Assembly (NCBI RefSeq): GCF_014205845.1
Contig: NZ_JACHCR010000020.1
Location: forward strand, 75,219-139,218
DNA length: 64,000 bases
DNA from: Mucilaginibacter cryoferens
GTDB taxonomy: Bacteria > Bacteroidota > Bacteroidia > Sphingobacteriales > Sphingobacteriaceae
Direction of reading: 5' to 3'
Under the pieces are notes generated by a model that made no database searches, had not been told where the DNA came from, and saw only the letters and a program-made list of their open reading frames with translations. The translations under genes and the position numbers were made by a program. This document shows positions 36,565-45,516 of this stretch, piece after piece (the stretch's first letter is position 1; each line of letters begins with the position of its first letter).

Positions 36565-38916
36565 TTAAATCCCCCAGTTTTTGTTTGGCTTGCTGCCCAT
36601 AATTAACACCAGGTTACCACCCGCGGCAATGTCTTTATAATCCAGGTAGCATTTGCTATAGGCTTTACCATTTAGCTTCGCGCTTTGGATATATACGTTG
36701 GCTGCCGAATTATTTAAGGCGGTAATGGCAAACGTTTTGCCTTTGGCATATTTGGGGTCGAGCTTTAACACTACCTTGTTAAATACGGGGCTGGTAATTT
36801 CCTGACGGGTATCGCCGGGGCAAACCGGGTGGATACCGCTGGCTGCCAACACGTACCAGGCCGACATCTGCCCTACATCTTCGTTACCAACCAACCCGTC
36901 AACCGAGTTATTGTAAGCCCTACGACAAATTTCGCGCGTCCATTTTTGGGTAAGCCACGGGGCGCCCAGGCGGTTATATAAGAAAGGCACATGATGTACA
37001 GGTTCGTTAGAGTGATTATAATAATCGTTCCACATCATGTTATCGGGTGTTTTTTCAAAAAAGTTGTTCAGGTCTGCAATCACTTTTTCTTTGCCGCCCA
37101 TCATTTTGGTCATGCCCTGCACATCCTGCGGTACAAACCAACCTTGTTGATAAGGGTTGCTTTCAATAGTGCCGTACCATTGTTTGGTACGTGCAGAATC
37201 GGGCCAGGCTTTCCAGTTGCCATTATCATCTTTTGGTCGGTACCATCCCTTTTCGGGGTCGAATACGTTTTTATAGTCCTGCCCGCGTTTAGTATATTTT
37301 TCGGCATCGGCAGTTTTACCCAACCATTTGGCCAATTGCCCGGTACACCATTCGGTATAAGCGTACTCAAGGGTATTTGAGATGCTTAAATCTCCGCCGG
37401 TAAAACCTTTATCACCGTTACCAAATTTTTCGTCCGAGCCAACCGCCAGGCGATAAGCTTCGGGTACATTAAAATTACGGATACCTTTGGCGTATGCATC
37501 GGTAATAACAGATACCGCCGGATTGCCCAGCATACAACCGCTATAGGCATTTAAAAGCTCCCAGCGCTCCAGGTAATCTTTTTGCTTTTGCTGCGCAAGG
37601 GTAACCAGCGAGTTGATCTCGTCATTTACCAGTGATGGGTTAATGATAGTTTGCAAAGGCATCTGGCTCCGAAAAACATCCCAGCCACTAAAAATAGTAC
37701 GTTTATTAAAGTTGGCAGCGTGGTGCGCCTTGCCATCACCGCCGGGATAGTTACCATCCACATCGCTTACAATCCTCGGATCGATCATGGTATGATACAG
37801 GGCGGTATAAAAAACTATTTTTTGTTGTTGGGTGCCACCATCAACACTAATTTTTGAGAGCGCGTTATTCCACAAAACAACTGCCTTTTGATGTACACCG
37901 TCGAAATTAAAATCTTTGATCTCGGTATTTAAATTATTTTTTGCTCCGGCGATACTTATGAAAGATATTCCTGTTTTTAATATCACCTGCTCGTTGGCTT
38001 TGGTAGCAAACTGGGTATAAAATCCTAAATGTTTACCCTCTTTTTCTTTAACGCCTTTTAAAATTGGAGCGGCTGCCACCTGGTTAAGGTATTTGGTGCC
38101 GGTTACATCATCCAGTTTACGGCTCCAGCCATCGGGAATATCTGCGCTCCAAACACCAAAATCGGTTAGGGGCTTACTAAACTCCGCATAAAAATAAACG
38201 GTATAATCGGCATGGCCATCGCCATTGCCCCAGCCACCACCATCGGGGGTACATTTCATCCAGCCTTCTATGGCGTGGTCGTTCACTACTTTTACATACT
38301 GTAAAGTTGATGTGCCCCCTACCCTGCGGGCCAGGTCTATCTGGATGCGTGATTCTTTATTTTGCGGAAAAGTAAACCTTAACATGCCGCTGTGCGGGGC
38401 GGCGGTTACTTCTGCCTTAACATTATAATCGGTTAACAAGGCACTGTAATAGCCGGCAGATGCTTTCTCGCTCTTTTTATCGTATTTAGAGCGATAGCCA
38501 TCTATGGAGCCATCTATTTTACCGGCAATTGTTTTCAGCTTGCCGGTGGTAGGCATCACCAAAAAATTACCCAAATCGCCATACCAGCCAATACCACTCA
38601 TTTGGGTCATGGCAAAACCTTCAATACTCGTGTGCTCGTAGCTATAGCCAGATCCGTTATCGCCACCGGTGATGGTATTGGGGCTCACCTGCACCATGCC
38701 ATAAGGCGTAGCCGCACCCGGAAACGTTTTACCCAGGCCATGATAAATACCGGCATCGGTGGCGTTGGTAGTAGCACCAATAAATGGATTTACGTAGGCT
38801 GCCGGGCTTTGCGCCTTTAACACAGTTGTGCCAAGCGATAGCGTAGCTGTTAATAATAAGGCTAAATATTTTTTGCCCGGCGAAGCCACAAAAACGGCCT
38901 GTTTAATATTGGTCAT
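36565..38916 (-). CDS. GH92 family alpha-mannosidase
   Basis: About 783 residues from the ATG at 38916, with a signal-like N-terminus (KKYLALLLTATLSLGTTVLKAQ). An in-frame GTG at 38973 exists but would place the start 15 bp from the operator. The mature start AAYVNPFIGATTNATDAGI and the PGAATPYGMVQVSPNT segment are classic GH92. Later motifs are IFSGWDVFRSQMPL, HSNEPVHHVPFLYN (probable general acid Glu) and GNEDVGQMSAWYVLAASG (acidic base region). GH92 enzymes are calcium-dependent inverting exo-alpha-mannosidases acting on alpha-1,2/1,3/1,4/1,6 linkages of N-glycans and mannans. The gene has its own operator-bearing promoter. Confidence 0.93.
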   Translation of the reverse strand: MTNIKQAVFVASPGKKYLALLLTATLSLGTTVLKAQSPAAYVNPFIGATTNATDAGIYHGLGKTFPGAATPYGMVQVSPNTITGGDNGSGYSYEHTSIEGFAMTQMSGIGWYGDLGNFLVMPTTGKLKTIAGKIDGSIDGYRSKYDKKSEKASAGYYSALLTDYNVKAEVTAAPHSGMLRFTFPQNKESRIQIDLARRVGGTSTLQYVKVVNDHAIEGWMKCTPDGGGWGNGDGHADYTVYFYAEFSKPLTDFGVWSADIPDGWSRKLDDVTGTKYLNQVAAAPILKGVKEKEGKHLGFYTQFATKANEQVILKTGISFISIAGAKNNLNTEIKDFNFDGVHQKAVVLWNNALSKISVDGGTQQQKIVFYTALYHTMIDPRIVSDVDGNYPGGDGKAHHAANFNKRTIFSGWDVFRSQMPLQTIINPSLVNDEINSLVTLAQQKQKDYLERWELLNAYSGCMLGNPAVSVITDAYAKGIRNFNVPEAYRLAVGSDEKFGNGDKGFTGGDLSISNTLEYAYTEWCTGQLAKWLGKTADAEKYTKRGQDYKNVFDPEKGWYRPKDDNGNWKAWPDSARTKQWYGTIESNPYQQGWFVPQDVQGMTKMMGGKEKVIADLNNFFEKTPDNMMWNDYYNHSNEPVHHVPFLYNRLGAPWLTQKWTREICRRAYNNSVDGLVGNEDVGQMSAWYVLAASGIHPVCPGDTRQEITSPVFNKVVLKLDPKYAKGKTFAITALNNSAANVYIQSAKLNGKAYSKCYLDYKDIAAGGNLVLIMGSKPNKNWGI

Positions 38917-38987
38917 CTTTTTAATACCTGAAATATGTTGTAGAAACGGTTTATAGTAATTGGCAATTATCACCCAAATTATTTATT

Positions 38988-39005
38988 AAAAACGATTTAG
39001 CAAAA
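38988..39005 (-). promoter_or_regulatory. Candidate LacI-family operator of the GH92 gene
   Basis: AAAAACGATTTAGCAAAA differs from the consensus at two positions and is 72 bp from the ATG. On the minus strand a TTTG (39001-39004) inside it and an ATAATTTG (38975-38982), 18 bp apart, resemble -33 and -7 boxes. Confidence 0.65.
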
Positions 39006-39090
39006 TATTGTACAATAAATTTTATACTTTTTTTTAAAGGTGCAAAAAACGTTAAATGCCCAACATGGATAATATCATTTTTTTGATGCA

Positions 39091-41655
39091 TTATAACTTT
39101 GCCGCATTGATAAACCTTACTGTTCTGATGCCAAATTTTTGCATCGAAAAACCAGAGGCTTTACCTGTTGCAGTTTGCCTGGTTAATGGCAGCACATGTT
39201 TAACCCTGCCATCCAATTCTATCAATTCTGCACTATCTGCATTACAATCAACAATTGCTTTAATTTGCTTAGCTGGCCCGGCATTAAAAAATCTTACCAG
39301 CATATCGCTCCCATCAAATTGCACCGATGTGATCTCGATATCCCGGTCATCAACTTTAATCAACGATCTGCCTCGGGCATACGTGGGTTTGCCGCTTGCA
39401 ACAATCAAGGGTTCGTTCCATTGGGTAGCATCGGCCCAAATGCCTGCCTTATCCCATTTGCCGGTATGAGCTATCAGGGCGTAATGTATTGCTGTAGGGC
39501 CATCTATGGTATAATTTCTCCCCCATAAGCCCATGCCAGAGTATTGAATATCCAGCCCTAGGGGGAAATTTTCACCATGCGCGTAGCTTGTAGTATGATC
39601 GGTAAGCAGGGCCATGCCATATTTATCGTTGTCGCCAGTAACATCAACCCAGGTATGGATCACATTATTTTTGATGCTATCCCAGCGGGTATAAAAAGTG
39701 TTATCCAGTTTGCTTTCAGTAACGTCAAAAGGTGCGTTTTTATATACCTTTTGACGTTGTAAATTAAGGGGGAACAGCGCCAGTAGCTTGTTACGGTCGT
39801 CATAAAATGCCTTGGCGGGTAATTCTAACTTGTAAGTGCCGGGTTTGGTATCCTCCCCTATTCCGGGATTGCCTTTCCAGCTGATATTTAAATCGATATC
39901 TATCCTCGGTTCGCCTTGTTTAAGAGTAATAACCTGGCTATAATCGCTGCCATTAATAGCACCTTTTAAAGCAATTTTTATACTTACAGGACCACTCTCC
40001 AGAATCTCAACTTTTACCGGATTATCTTGACTCGATTTAAAGCCCCCATCCCTGTAAAAATTGCCGCGCAATTCGTTAAAGCCCCTTATATTGTTTTTAT
40101 CTACAAACTCCTTATTGCCCATTTTTTTGGCTACCAGGCTTTTGATCACCCCACCATGAGCAGGGTCGATAATGATGCTGTACAGATCTGTTTGAAGCCG
40201 GTAGTTACCGTTAGCAAGCAACATAACGCCACTACCTGTAAAGCTGCCAGCTTTTATTTCTTTAAGCTGATAAACCGTATACCCCATTGATGATACTGCT
40301 GCCTTAAATGCAACTCTGGCAGGAGCTAAACCATCAGCCTGGATCACCTGCGCAGCCACCCGCTTACCATCAGTATCAAACACACCGATGGCATCTGATT
40401 GAATTTTCGATGGAACATCCGCGTAAACAGTTTCATTACGTTTAATGCCCAGCGTATTGTACACTGTGATGTAATTGCTATTGCCATTACTCAATAATGA
40501 GGTTGCCGCCCTTATCACGCTATCGCTTTTATTATTGGTAAAGGCTGTCCATGTTTTTACTTTATCGGCCCAGGTATCGCCGGGACTGCCGTTGTAGGGC
40601 ACTATCCAACAATCGTGATGCTGCGAGAGCAGTAATGTGCGCCAGGCAGCGTCAAAATCTGTTTGGGGATAGTTATTGCCAACATAGATTTTTGCCATAG
40701 AGGCCAGTTTTTCACTCTGGATGATCTTATTTTCGGCCACCCTAACCCGTTGTGCAATTTGCTGCGTAACCTGCGAGCCCCAAACCAGGCTCACCAATAT
40801 ATCTTCCTGCGAAAGCTTCCAAACAGGTTTTGGATCAGCCTTAGCCACGTTGGCAAAATAGTTACGCCAGGTGGTATACGTACTGTGTATTCCGTTTTTA
40901 TCACCATTGCCAATAAACGGACCGCCCTTCCAGCCGGCATCTTGCAATGTCATCCCAATGGGGTGTTTAATACCATTGGCATAAGCTGCTTTGAGGTAGT
41001 CGGCCGAGTTTTCCCAGGCGATGGTTTGCCAGGTTGATTTTGGCGATAATTGCTCAACCGCATACCGTGGCGAAGTAACAATACCCGTACCATCCGGCCC
41101 AACCCAGTTAACCAGTCCCCCACCATGTGCACGTGTATAACCACCAAAACAGGTATTAGGATTTTTGAGCGACGCATATTTAAAGCCAAACGACCTTAAT
41201 ACCTGCGGCAACGCACTGGTAAAGCAAGGTTCTTCTGACGAGTACGAGGTAAATACCGCACCGGGGAAGTGTTCCCTGATCTTTTTAATGCCGTAATAAA
41301 ACTGGCGGATAATGCTTTCGCCAGATATGTTGTAATTATAACTTTGGGCACACTCCGGGTTTACGTATTCTATCCGGCCGTTTAAACTTTGATCTGCAAA
41401 CAGGGCTTTAAAATCGGCATAAGCGGCGGGGTCAATTACCTGCGCCCTGTCCCAGGTTTCGGGCTCCAGTTCGATGTTGATCTTCCAGTCGGGATGCTTT
41501 GTTAGCATATCGGCCATAAAACGGGTATTCCAGTCGGGGTAATGCCCCCAGATACCACCGTGGTAGCCATCTATATACCAGGCTGTTTGGGCAGCCGAAT
41601 TGGTTGCCATGCAAACTACCAACATTAAGCTCGTCAAAATTATACTCAGTTTCAT
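39091..41655 (-). CDS. GH38-like glycoside hydrolase with altered active-site motifs
   Basis: An 854-residue protein with a signal peptide (MKLSIILTSLMLVVCMATNSAAQ). The order of segments follows GH38 alpha-mannosidases: an N-terminal metal-site region, GRIEYVNPECAQSYNYN with ESIIRQFYYGIKKIREHFPG, and a C-terminal beta region with HTWVDVTGDNDKYGMALLTD. Yet the usual HSHxDPGW motif is replaced by WYIDGYHGGIWGHYPDW. The nucleophile site normally reading DPFGHS aligns with SSEEPCFTS, so Glu would replace Asp. It may be a distinct subfamily or have another specificity. It follows the SGNH gene by 4 bp, so they are co-transcribed. GH38 family assignment is by pattern recognition only. Confidence 0.65.
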   Translation of the reverse strand: MKLSIILTSLMLVVCMATNSAAQTAWYIDGYHGGIWGHYPDWNTRFMADMLTKHPDWKINIELEPETWDRAQVIDPAAYADFKALFADQSLNGRIEYVNPECAQSYNYNISGESIIRQFYYGIKKIREHFPGAVFTSYSSEEPCFTSALPQVLRSFGFKYASLKNPNTCFGGYTRAHGGGLVNWVGPDGTGIVTSPRYAVEQLSPKSTWQTIAWENSADYLKAAYANGIKHPIGMTLQDAGWKGGPFIGNGDKNGIHSTYTTWRNYFANVAKADPKPVWKLSQEDILVSLVWGSQVTQQIAQRVRVAENKIIQSEKLASMAKIYVGNNYPQTDFDAAWRTLLLSQHHDCWIVPYNGSPGDTWADKVKTWTAFTNNKSDSVIRAATSLLSNGNSNYITVYNTLGIKRNETVYADVPSKIQSDAIGVFDTDGKRVAAQVIQADGLAPARVAFKAAVSSMGYTVYQLKEIKAGSFTGSGVMLLANGNYRLQTDLYSIIIDPAHGGVIKSLVAKKMGNKEFVDKNNIRGFNELRGNFYRDGGFKSSQDNPVKVEILESGPVSIKIALKGAINGSDYSQVITLKQGEPRIDIDLNISWKGNPGIGEDTKPGTYKLELPAKAFYDDRNKLLALFPLNLQRQKVYKNAPFDVTESKLDNTFYTRWDSIKNNVIHTWVDVTGDNDKYGMALLTDHTTSYAHGENFPLGLDIQYSGMGLWGRNYTIDGPTAIHYALIAHTGKWDKAGIWADATQWNEPLIVASGKPTYARGRSLIKVDDRDIEITSVQFDGSDMLVRFFNAGPAKQIKAIVDCNADSAELIELDGRVKHVLPLTRQTATGKASGFSMQKFGIRTVRFINAAKL

Positions 41656-41659
41656 TGTG

Positions 41660-43051
41660 TTATTGGTCGGGGGTTATTTCTATAAGGTGGTTAAGGGGTT
41701 TATTAATGCGGTAGATTTGGCTGGTAAGCAAGTCCATCTCTTTTTGCCATGCATCTCGTACGCTTTTAAAGCGGGCCTTTTGATAAGTGGGTAGCGTTAC
41801 CGCCACAAAAAAATCTTTTTTGGCGTACTTACTTAACGAGTCTAAAGTTGCGGGGCCATCATTAAACAACAGGCCTTTTGGTTTCAGGATAGAATAATGC
41901 ATCCAGTAATACTCGCGCAGGCGGCGTTCAATCGTCCAGCGTTCTTCGTTGAGGTGCATAATGGCAAGCGCTTGTTGGTACTGCGGGGTGTTAGTAAGCA
42001 ACGCCATGTTGATACCTTTGGCGTAATCGTCTCCACCCCAACTGCCCATAGGCTGGCCATCAATTTTTAGCGTGTATTGCGCCGAAGCTTTCAGGCCTTT
42101 TACCTGCAAAAGCTCCTGGTTAAATTCATCGGTAAATGGCACCAGCTTTATCACCGCCGACTGCGGTTTGGCCGGCCTGCCAAAACCACCGGCGATAGTA
42201 TCCAGCGGATAAGGTAACGAGTTAGCCAGGTAATTAAATTTGATGTGGTTTATATTAATTACGGGAGCCGTAATGGTGCAATTTTCGGCAAGGGCAACCT
42301 TCTTGTTATTTACATTAATAACAACACCGGCCACTTTTTTACCGGCCAGCCCCTGCGCTTTTAAAAACAGGTAGGCCATTACCATTTGCCCATCATTGGT
42401 TGGGTGGATGCGATCTGCATTTTGCATAGTAAAAACAGAGTCGGTTTGTTGCTGCTGCAAATTAATGGCGGTCATGGGGTGGTTAAAATCCACAAAATCC
42501 CAATGATTGCTGGCTGCTGTACTTTGCTGATCGGCAGCTATCTTGAGCATGGCGGCATTTTTACCCATCAAGGGGGTTGTTTTTATTTTGGAAGTTTCGT
42601 CGTAGGGAGACGAAGCGATCATCACTTTTCTTACTGCAGGATGCTGTTTCAGCTTTTCTTCTATCAGCCTGAAACTTTTTAACGACTCGCCTATTTTGGC
42701 AGCATAGGTTGAGTCGGCTTTGGCCCCCTTCAGGTTTTGGTAGCCGGTATCGTTCATCCCGAAGGTAAGTGTAACTACTGTGGGCTGTTTGGCAAATACA
42801 TCGTTATCCAAACGTTCCAGCATCTGCCGGGAAACATCGCCGCCAATGCCGGCGTTAAACACGGTTATTTTTCGGTTAGGGAAATGGGTGATATAATACA
42901 ACCAGATATACGAGTGGTAATGCCCGCCATCGGTAATGCTGTTGCCGGTAAACACCACCCTATCGCCCTGCTTAAAGGGCTGTACGGTTTGCGCATAAGC
43001 GGGCATTACAAAAACGCATAGCAGTAAAAAGCTATAGTAATAGTTCTTCAT
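41660..43051 (-). CDS. Secreted SGNH/GDSL hydrolase (paralogue)
   Basis: A 463-residue paralogue of 34764-36149. It has a signal peptide (YYYSFLLLCVFVMPAYAQ), the SGNH blocks GNSITDGGHYHSY, NAGIGGDV, TFGMNDTG and ADRIHPTNDG, and the same C-terminal extension (TPQYQQALAIMHLNEERW, RFKSVRDAWQKEMDLLTSQIYRINKP). Probably a carbohydrate deacylase. It is the first gene of an operon with the GH38-like gene and is preceded by two tightly spaced operator candidates. Confidence 0.87.
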   Translation of the reverse strand: MKNYYYSFLLLCVFVMPAYAQTVQPFKQGDRVVFTGNSITDGGHYHSYIWLYYITHFPNRKITVFNAGIGGDVSRQMLERLDNDVFAKQPTVVTLTFGMNDTGYQNLKGAKADSTYAAKIGESLKSFRLIEEKLKQHPAVRKVMIASSPYDETSKIKTTPLMGKNAAMLKIAADQQSTAASNHWDFVDFNHPMTAINLQQQQTDSVFTMQNADRIHPTNDGQMVMAYLFLKAQGLAGKKVAGVVINVNNKKVALAENCTITAPVININHIKFNYLANSLPYPLDTIAGGFGRPAKPQSAVIKLVPFTDEFNQELLQVKGLKASAQYTLKIDGQPMGSWGGDDYAKGINMALLTNTPQYQQALAIMHLNEERWTIERRLREYYWMHYSILKPKGLLFNDGPATLDSLSKYAKKDFFVAVTLPTYQKARFKSVRDAWQKEMDLLTSQIYRINKPLNHLIEITPDQ

Positions 43052-43084
43052 TTAATTATAAAAAAGTGTTTTAGTTATTTAAGC

Positions 43085-43102
43085 TAAATTGATTTAGCAA
43101 AT
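43085..43102 (-). promoter_or_regulatory. Candidate LacI-family operator, proximal, overlapping -7 box
   Basis: TAAATTGATTTAGCAAAT; it sits within the palindrome GCTAAATTGATTTAGC (43083-43098). On the minus strand TTGATTTG (43098-43105) is a near match to TAnnTTTG. Confidence 0.7.
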
Positions 43103-43112
43103 CAACATTAAA

Positions 43113-43130
43113 TAAATCGATTTAGCAAAT
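43113..43130 (-). promoter_or_regulatory. Candidate LacI-family operator, distal, overlapping -33 box
   Basis: TAAATCGATTTAGCAAAT contains the perfect palindrome TAAATCGATTTA. On the minus strand its TTTG (43126-43129) is 20 bp from the -7-like box at 43098-43105. Confidence 0.7.
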
Positions 43131-43261
43131 GTTTGAGAGAAAAATTTTCATTCGTTATCAATCATGACTACAGGTTTTACCCCGTAGCCATGATCGGTTG
43201 ACTTATTTATTTTGAAGAAAAGTTGATGCGATTTACAGCACTACATTTATCAACCCCAAAC

Positions 43262-44605
43262 TTAACTCAACGAAGGAAACGAGATCCCTTTGATCTTCCT
43301 AAACAGTTCCACCGCATACAAGTCCGTCATCCCCGATACAAAATCCAATACCGACTGGATCTTGGAGTAGTCGTCCTCGTTTTGGGTTAAAAATTGTTTT
43401 GGCATAAGCTCTACCAGTTTTTTATGGTATTTGGATGTATTTTGCAGGTATGCCGGGATAAACTCTTCTAAAATACCGCCCATAACCTTATAACCGGCAA
43501 CCTCTATCTGCACAACCGACGAATAATTATAGATTCTTTTTATAGATAACTTCTCTATATTTTTCATGATAGAGCGGAAAGGCTCATCTATCATCTCTAT
43601 CAGCGATTTATTAAAATCGCCGTTAAGGATGGTTTGCTGCTGGTTATAAAACAGGGTAGAACATTGCTGTATCAGCGTGTTTATAGACCGCGCCCGCAGG
43701 TAGCCTACTTTGGCATCATCATCATCAATATCATCCAGGCGGCTCCTCATTTTGGGGTCGTTGCATAAAGGCAGCAGCAAGTCTTCAATTTCCTGGTAGG
43801 ATAATATTTTGAGGCGATGGGCATCTTCCAGATCAATAATGTTGTAGCAGATATCATCGGCAGCCTCCACCAAATAAACCAGCGGATGGCGTTTATAGAT
43901 CAACGGCGAACCTTGCACCTGCTCCATTTGCAGCTCGGCAGCTATCCGCTCAAAACCGGCCTGTTCTGATTGAAAGAAACCGTATTTTTTGGTGTAGATG
44001 TTTGCCTTATCGCCACCGGCAATAGCAGCGCATGGGTATTTAGCAATGGCCGCTATGGTACTATAAGTTAGCGCAAAACTCCCGTTACCTTTACCGGCGT
44101 ACGGATGGGTTAAAATGCGCAGGGCATTGGCATTACCTTCAAAATTGATCAGGTCGGCCCATTGTTCGGCAGTAACGCTTTTTTGATATTGTGCGCCATC
44201 ACCCTCAATAAAGTAATGAGATATGGCAGCTTCGCCCGAGTGACCAAACGCCGGGTTACCCAAATCATGAGCTAAACAAGCAGCAGAAATAATGGTATCA
44301 ATATCAGCAATTAACGGTAGCCGCTTATCAATTTCGGGTTCCTGCTCCTTAAGTTTGTTGTAGTAAATGCGTCCTAATGATTTACCTACACTGGCCACCT
44401 CCAAACTATGTGTAAGCCGGTTATGTACAAACACACTACCGGGTAAGGGAAATACCTGGGTTTTATTCTGCAACCTTCTGAAAGGCGACGAAAATATAAT
44501 ACGATCATAATCGCGCTGAAACTCCGACCGGGCATCAACCTGGCTCGCAATATATTTATCCTCGTATCCCCAGCGCTTGGCCGATAGTAGTGTTTCCCAA
44601 TTCAT
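43262..44605 (-). CDS. dgt: Deoxyguanosinetriphosphate triphosphohydrolase-like dNTPase
   Basis: About 447 residues from the ATG at 44605; a TTG at 44611 is also in frame. This HD-domain enzyme cleaves dNTPs to deoxynucleosides and triphosphate, helping to control the dNTP pool. The N-terminal SEFQRDYDRIIFSSPFRRLQNKTQVFPL and the HD ligands NRLTHSLEVA and AACLAHDLGNPAFGHSGE are diagnostic, and VEAADDICYNIIDLED holds the last metal Asp. No operon partner; its 3' end faces the SGNH promoter region. Confidence 0.92.
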   Translation of the reverse strand: MNWETLLSAKRWGYEDKYIASQVDARSEFQRDYDRIIFSSPFRRLQNKTQVFPLPGSVFVHNRLTHSLEVASVGKSLGRIYYNKLKEQEPEIDKRLPLIADIDTIISAACLAHDLGNPAFGHSGEAAISHYFIEGDGAQYQKSVTAEQWADLINFEGNANALRILTHPYAGKGNGSFALTYSTIAAIAKYPCAAIAGGDKANIYTKKYGFFQSEQAGFERIAAELQMEQVQGSPLIYKRHPLVYLVEAADDICYNIIDLEDAHRLKILSYQEIEDLLLPLCNDPKMRSRLDDIDDDDAKVGYLRARSINTLIQQCSTLFYNQQQTILNGDFNKSLIEMIDEPFRSIMKNIEKLSIKRIYNYSSVVQIEVAGYKVMGGILEEFIPAYLQNTSKYHKKLVELMPKQFLTQNEDDYSKIQSVLDFVSGMTDLYAVELFRKIKGISFPSLS

Positions 44606-44707
44606 AATCAATGTAAATCTCCTCTGTATTCGGCGGCAATATTATCCTATAAATTTCATAAACAGAAAAGAGATAAACATTTTATGGTCATAACTAATTT
44701 CAATACA

Positions 44708-44757
44708 ATGCAAAAAAACAAAAACCCGACCACTTAAGGGTCAGGGCTTTTGTTAGT
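44708..44757 (-). terminator. Terminator after the secreted unknown gene
   Basis: CCCGACC pairs with GGTC(A)GGG across ACTTAAG-type loop bases. On the minus strand the hairpin runs into GGGTTTTTGTTTTTTT. Confidence 0.75.
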
Positions 44758-44774
44758 TAAGGGTATTAGTTTAA

Positions 44775-45377
44775 TTAAATAGAGGCGTGTTGGGCATTGG
44801 CATTATGCTTGTACTCCATGTACAAAAATTTGATCTCGTACTGCTTGTTTACGTTATCGAAGATGATGAGATCTGCATCCTGGTGAAAATTACTTTGTAC
44901 ACCATAACGGAAACCATTTTCAGCGGGGAAGCTTTTATAGATATTTTGCAGTGTTAAGCTTAAAACGGGTTTATCGGTGCTTACGCTGTAAAAGTACTCT
45001 TCTACAGGTTTAGGGCCTTTACCCTGCTGGGCCAACTCATTTTTGCTGTAAAGCAAAAAGCCGGCGGTATCTAATACCTTATAAGCCTCGTTTTGGTAAA
45101 ACCTAAAATCGTGGTTACCCTCGCGATAGCCAAATATCTCGCTTTTAGCAAGCTTTATGTTTTTACCCTGGTAAGTAAGGCTCACATTTTTACCATCCAA
45201 AAAATCGTTGAGGTGCATTTTATCGCCCGCTGCCAAAACGTAGCTTAATTTGCCGGCTTTATAGTCTTGCTCTGTTAAATAAACACCGGTATTATTTATT
45301 TTACTTTGAGCTTGCAGCGTACTGATCTGTAAGCTAACAGCCACTATGGCAATCAGCATTTTAATTGAATTTTTCAT
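44775..45377 (-). CDS. Secreted protein of unknown function
   Basis: This 200-residue protein has a signal peptide (MKNSIKMLIAIVAVSLQISTLQAQ). The mature part contains VYLTEQDYKAGKLSY, a beta-rich region, and a C-terminal YGVQSNFHQDADLIIFDNVN. I do not recognise the family. It has no lipobox, sorting domain or catalytic motif. Its own terminator and a separate terminator-bounded neighbour suggest single-gene transcription. Confidence 0.75.
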   Translation of the reverse strand: MKNSIKMLIAIVAVSLQISTLQAQSKINNTGVYLTEQDYKAGKLSYVLAAGDKMHLNDFLDGKNVSLTYQGKNIKLAKSEIFGYREGNHDFRFYQNEAYKVLDTAGFLLYSKNELAQQGKGPKPVEEYFYSVSTDKPVLSLTLQNIYKSFPAENGFRYGVQSNFHQDADLIIFDNVNKQYEIKFLYMEYKHNANAQHASI

Positions 45378-45419
45378 TTTACCTTTATTTTATTGTTGTG
45401 CGTACTATTATTAATAGTA

Positions 45420-45453
45420 GTTTTTTAAAAAGCCGGGCGGCAAAACCCGGCTT
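45420..45453 (-). terminator. Terminator after outer-membrane barrel gene
   Basis: AAGCCGGGC (plus strand 45430-45438) pairs with GCCCGGCTT in its complement via AACCCGGCTT at about 45444-45453. On the minus strand the stem is followed by TTTTTAAAAAA. Confidence 0.7.
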
Positions 45454-45516
45454 CCAACCATTACTAAACTTAGCCAAACAATCAAGCATAAGTTTTGCCG
45501 GTTTTATAATGTCGTA

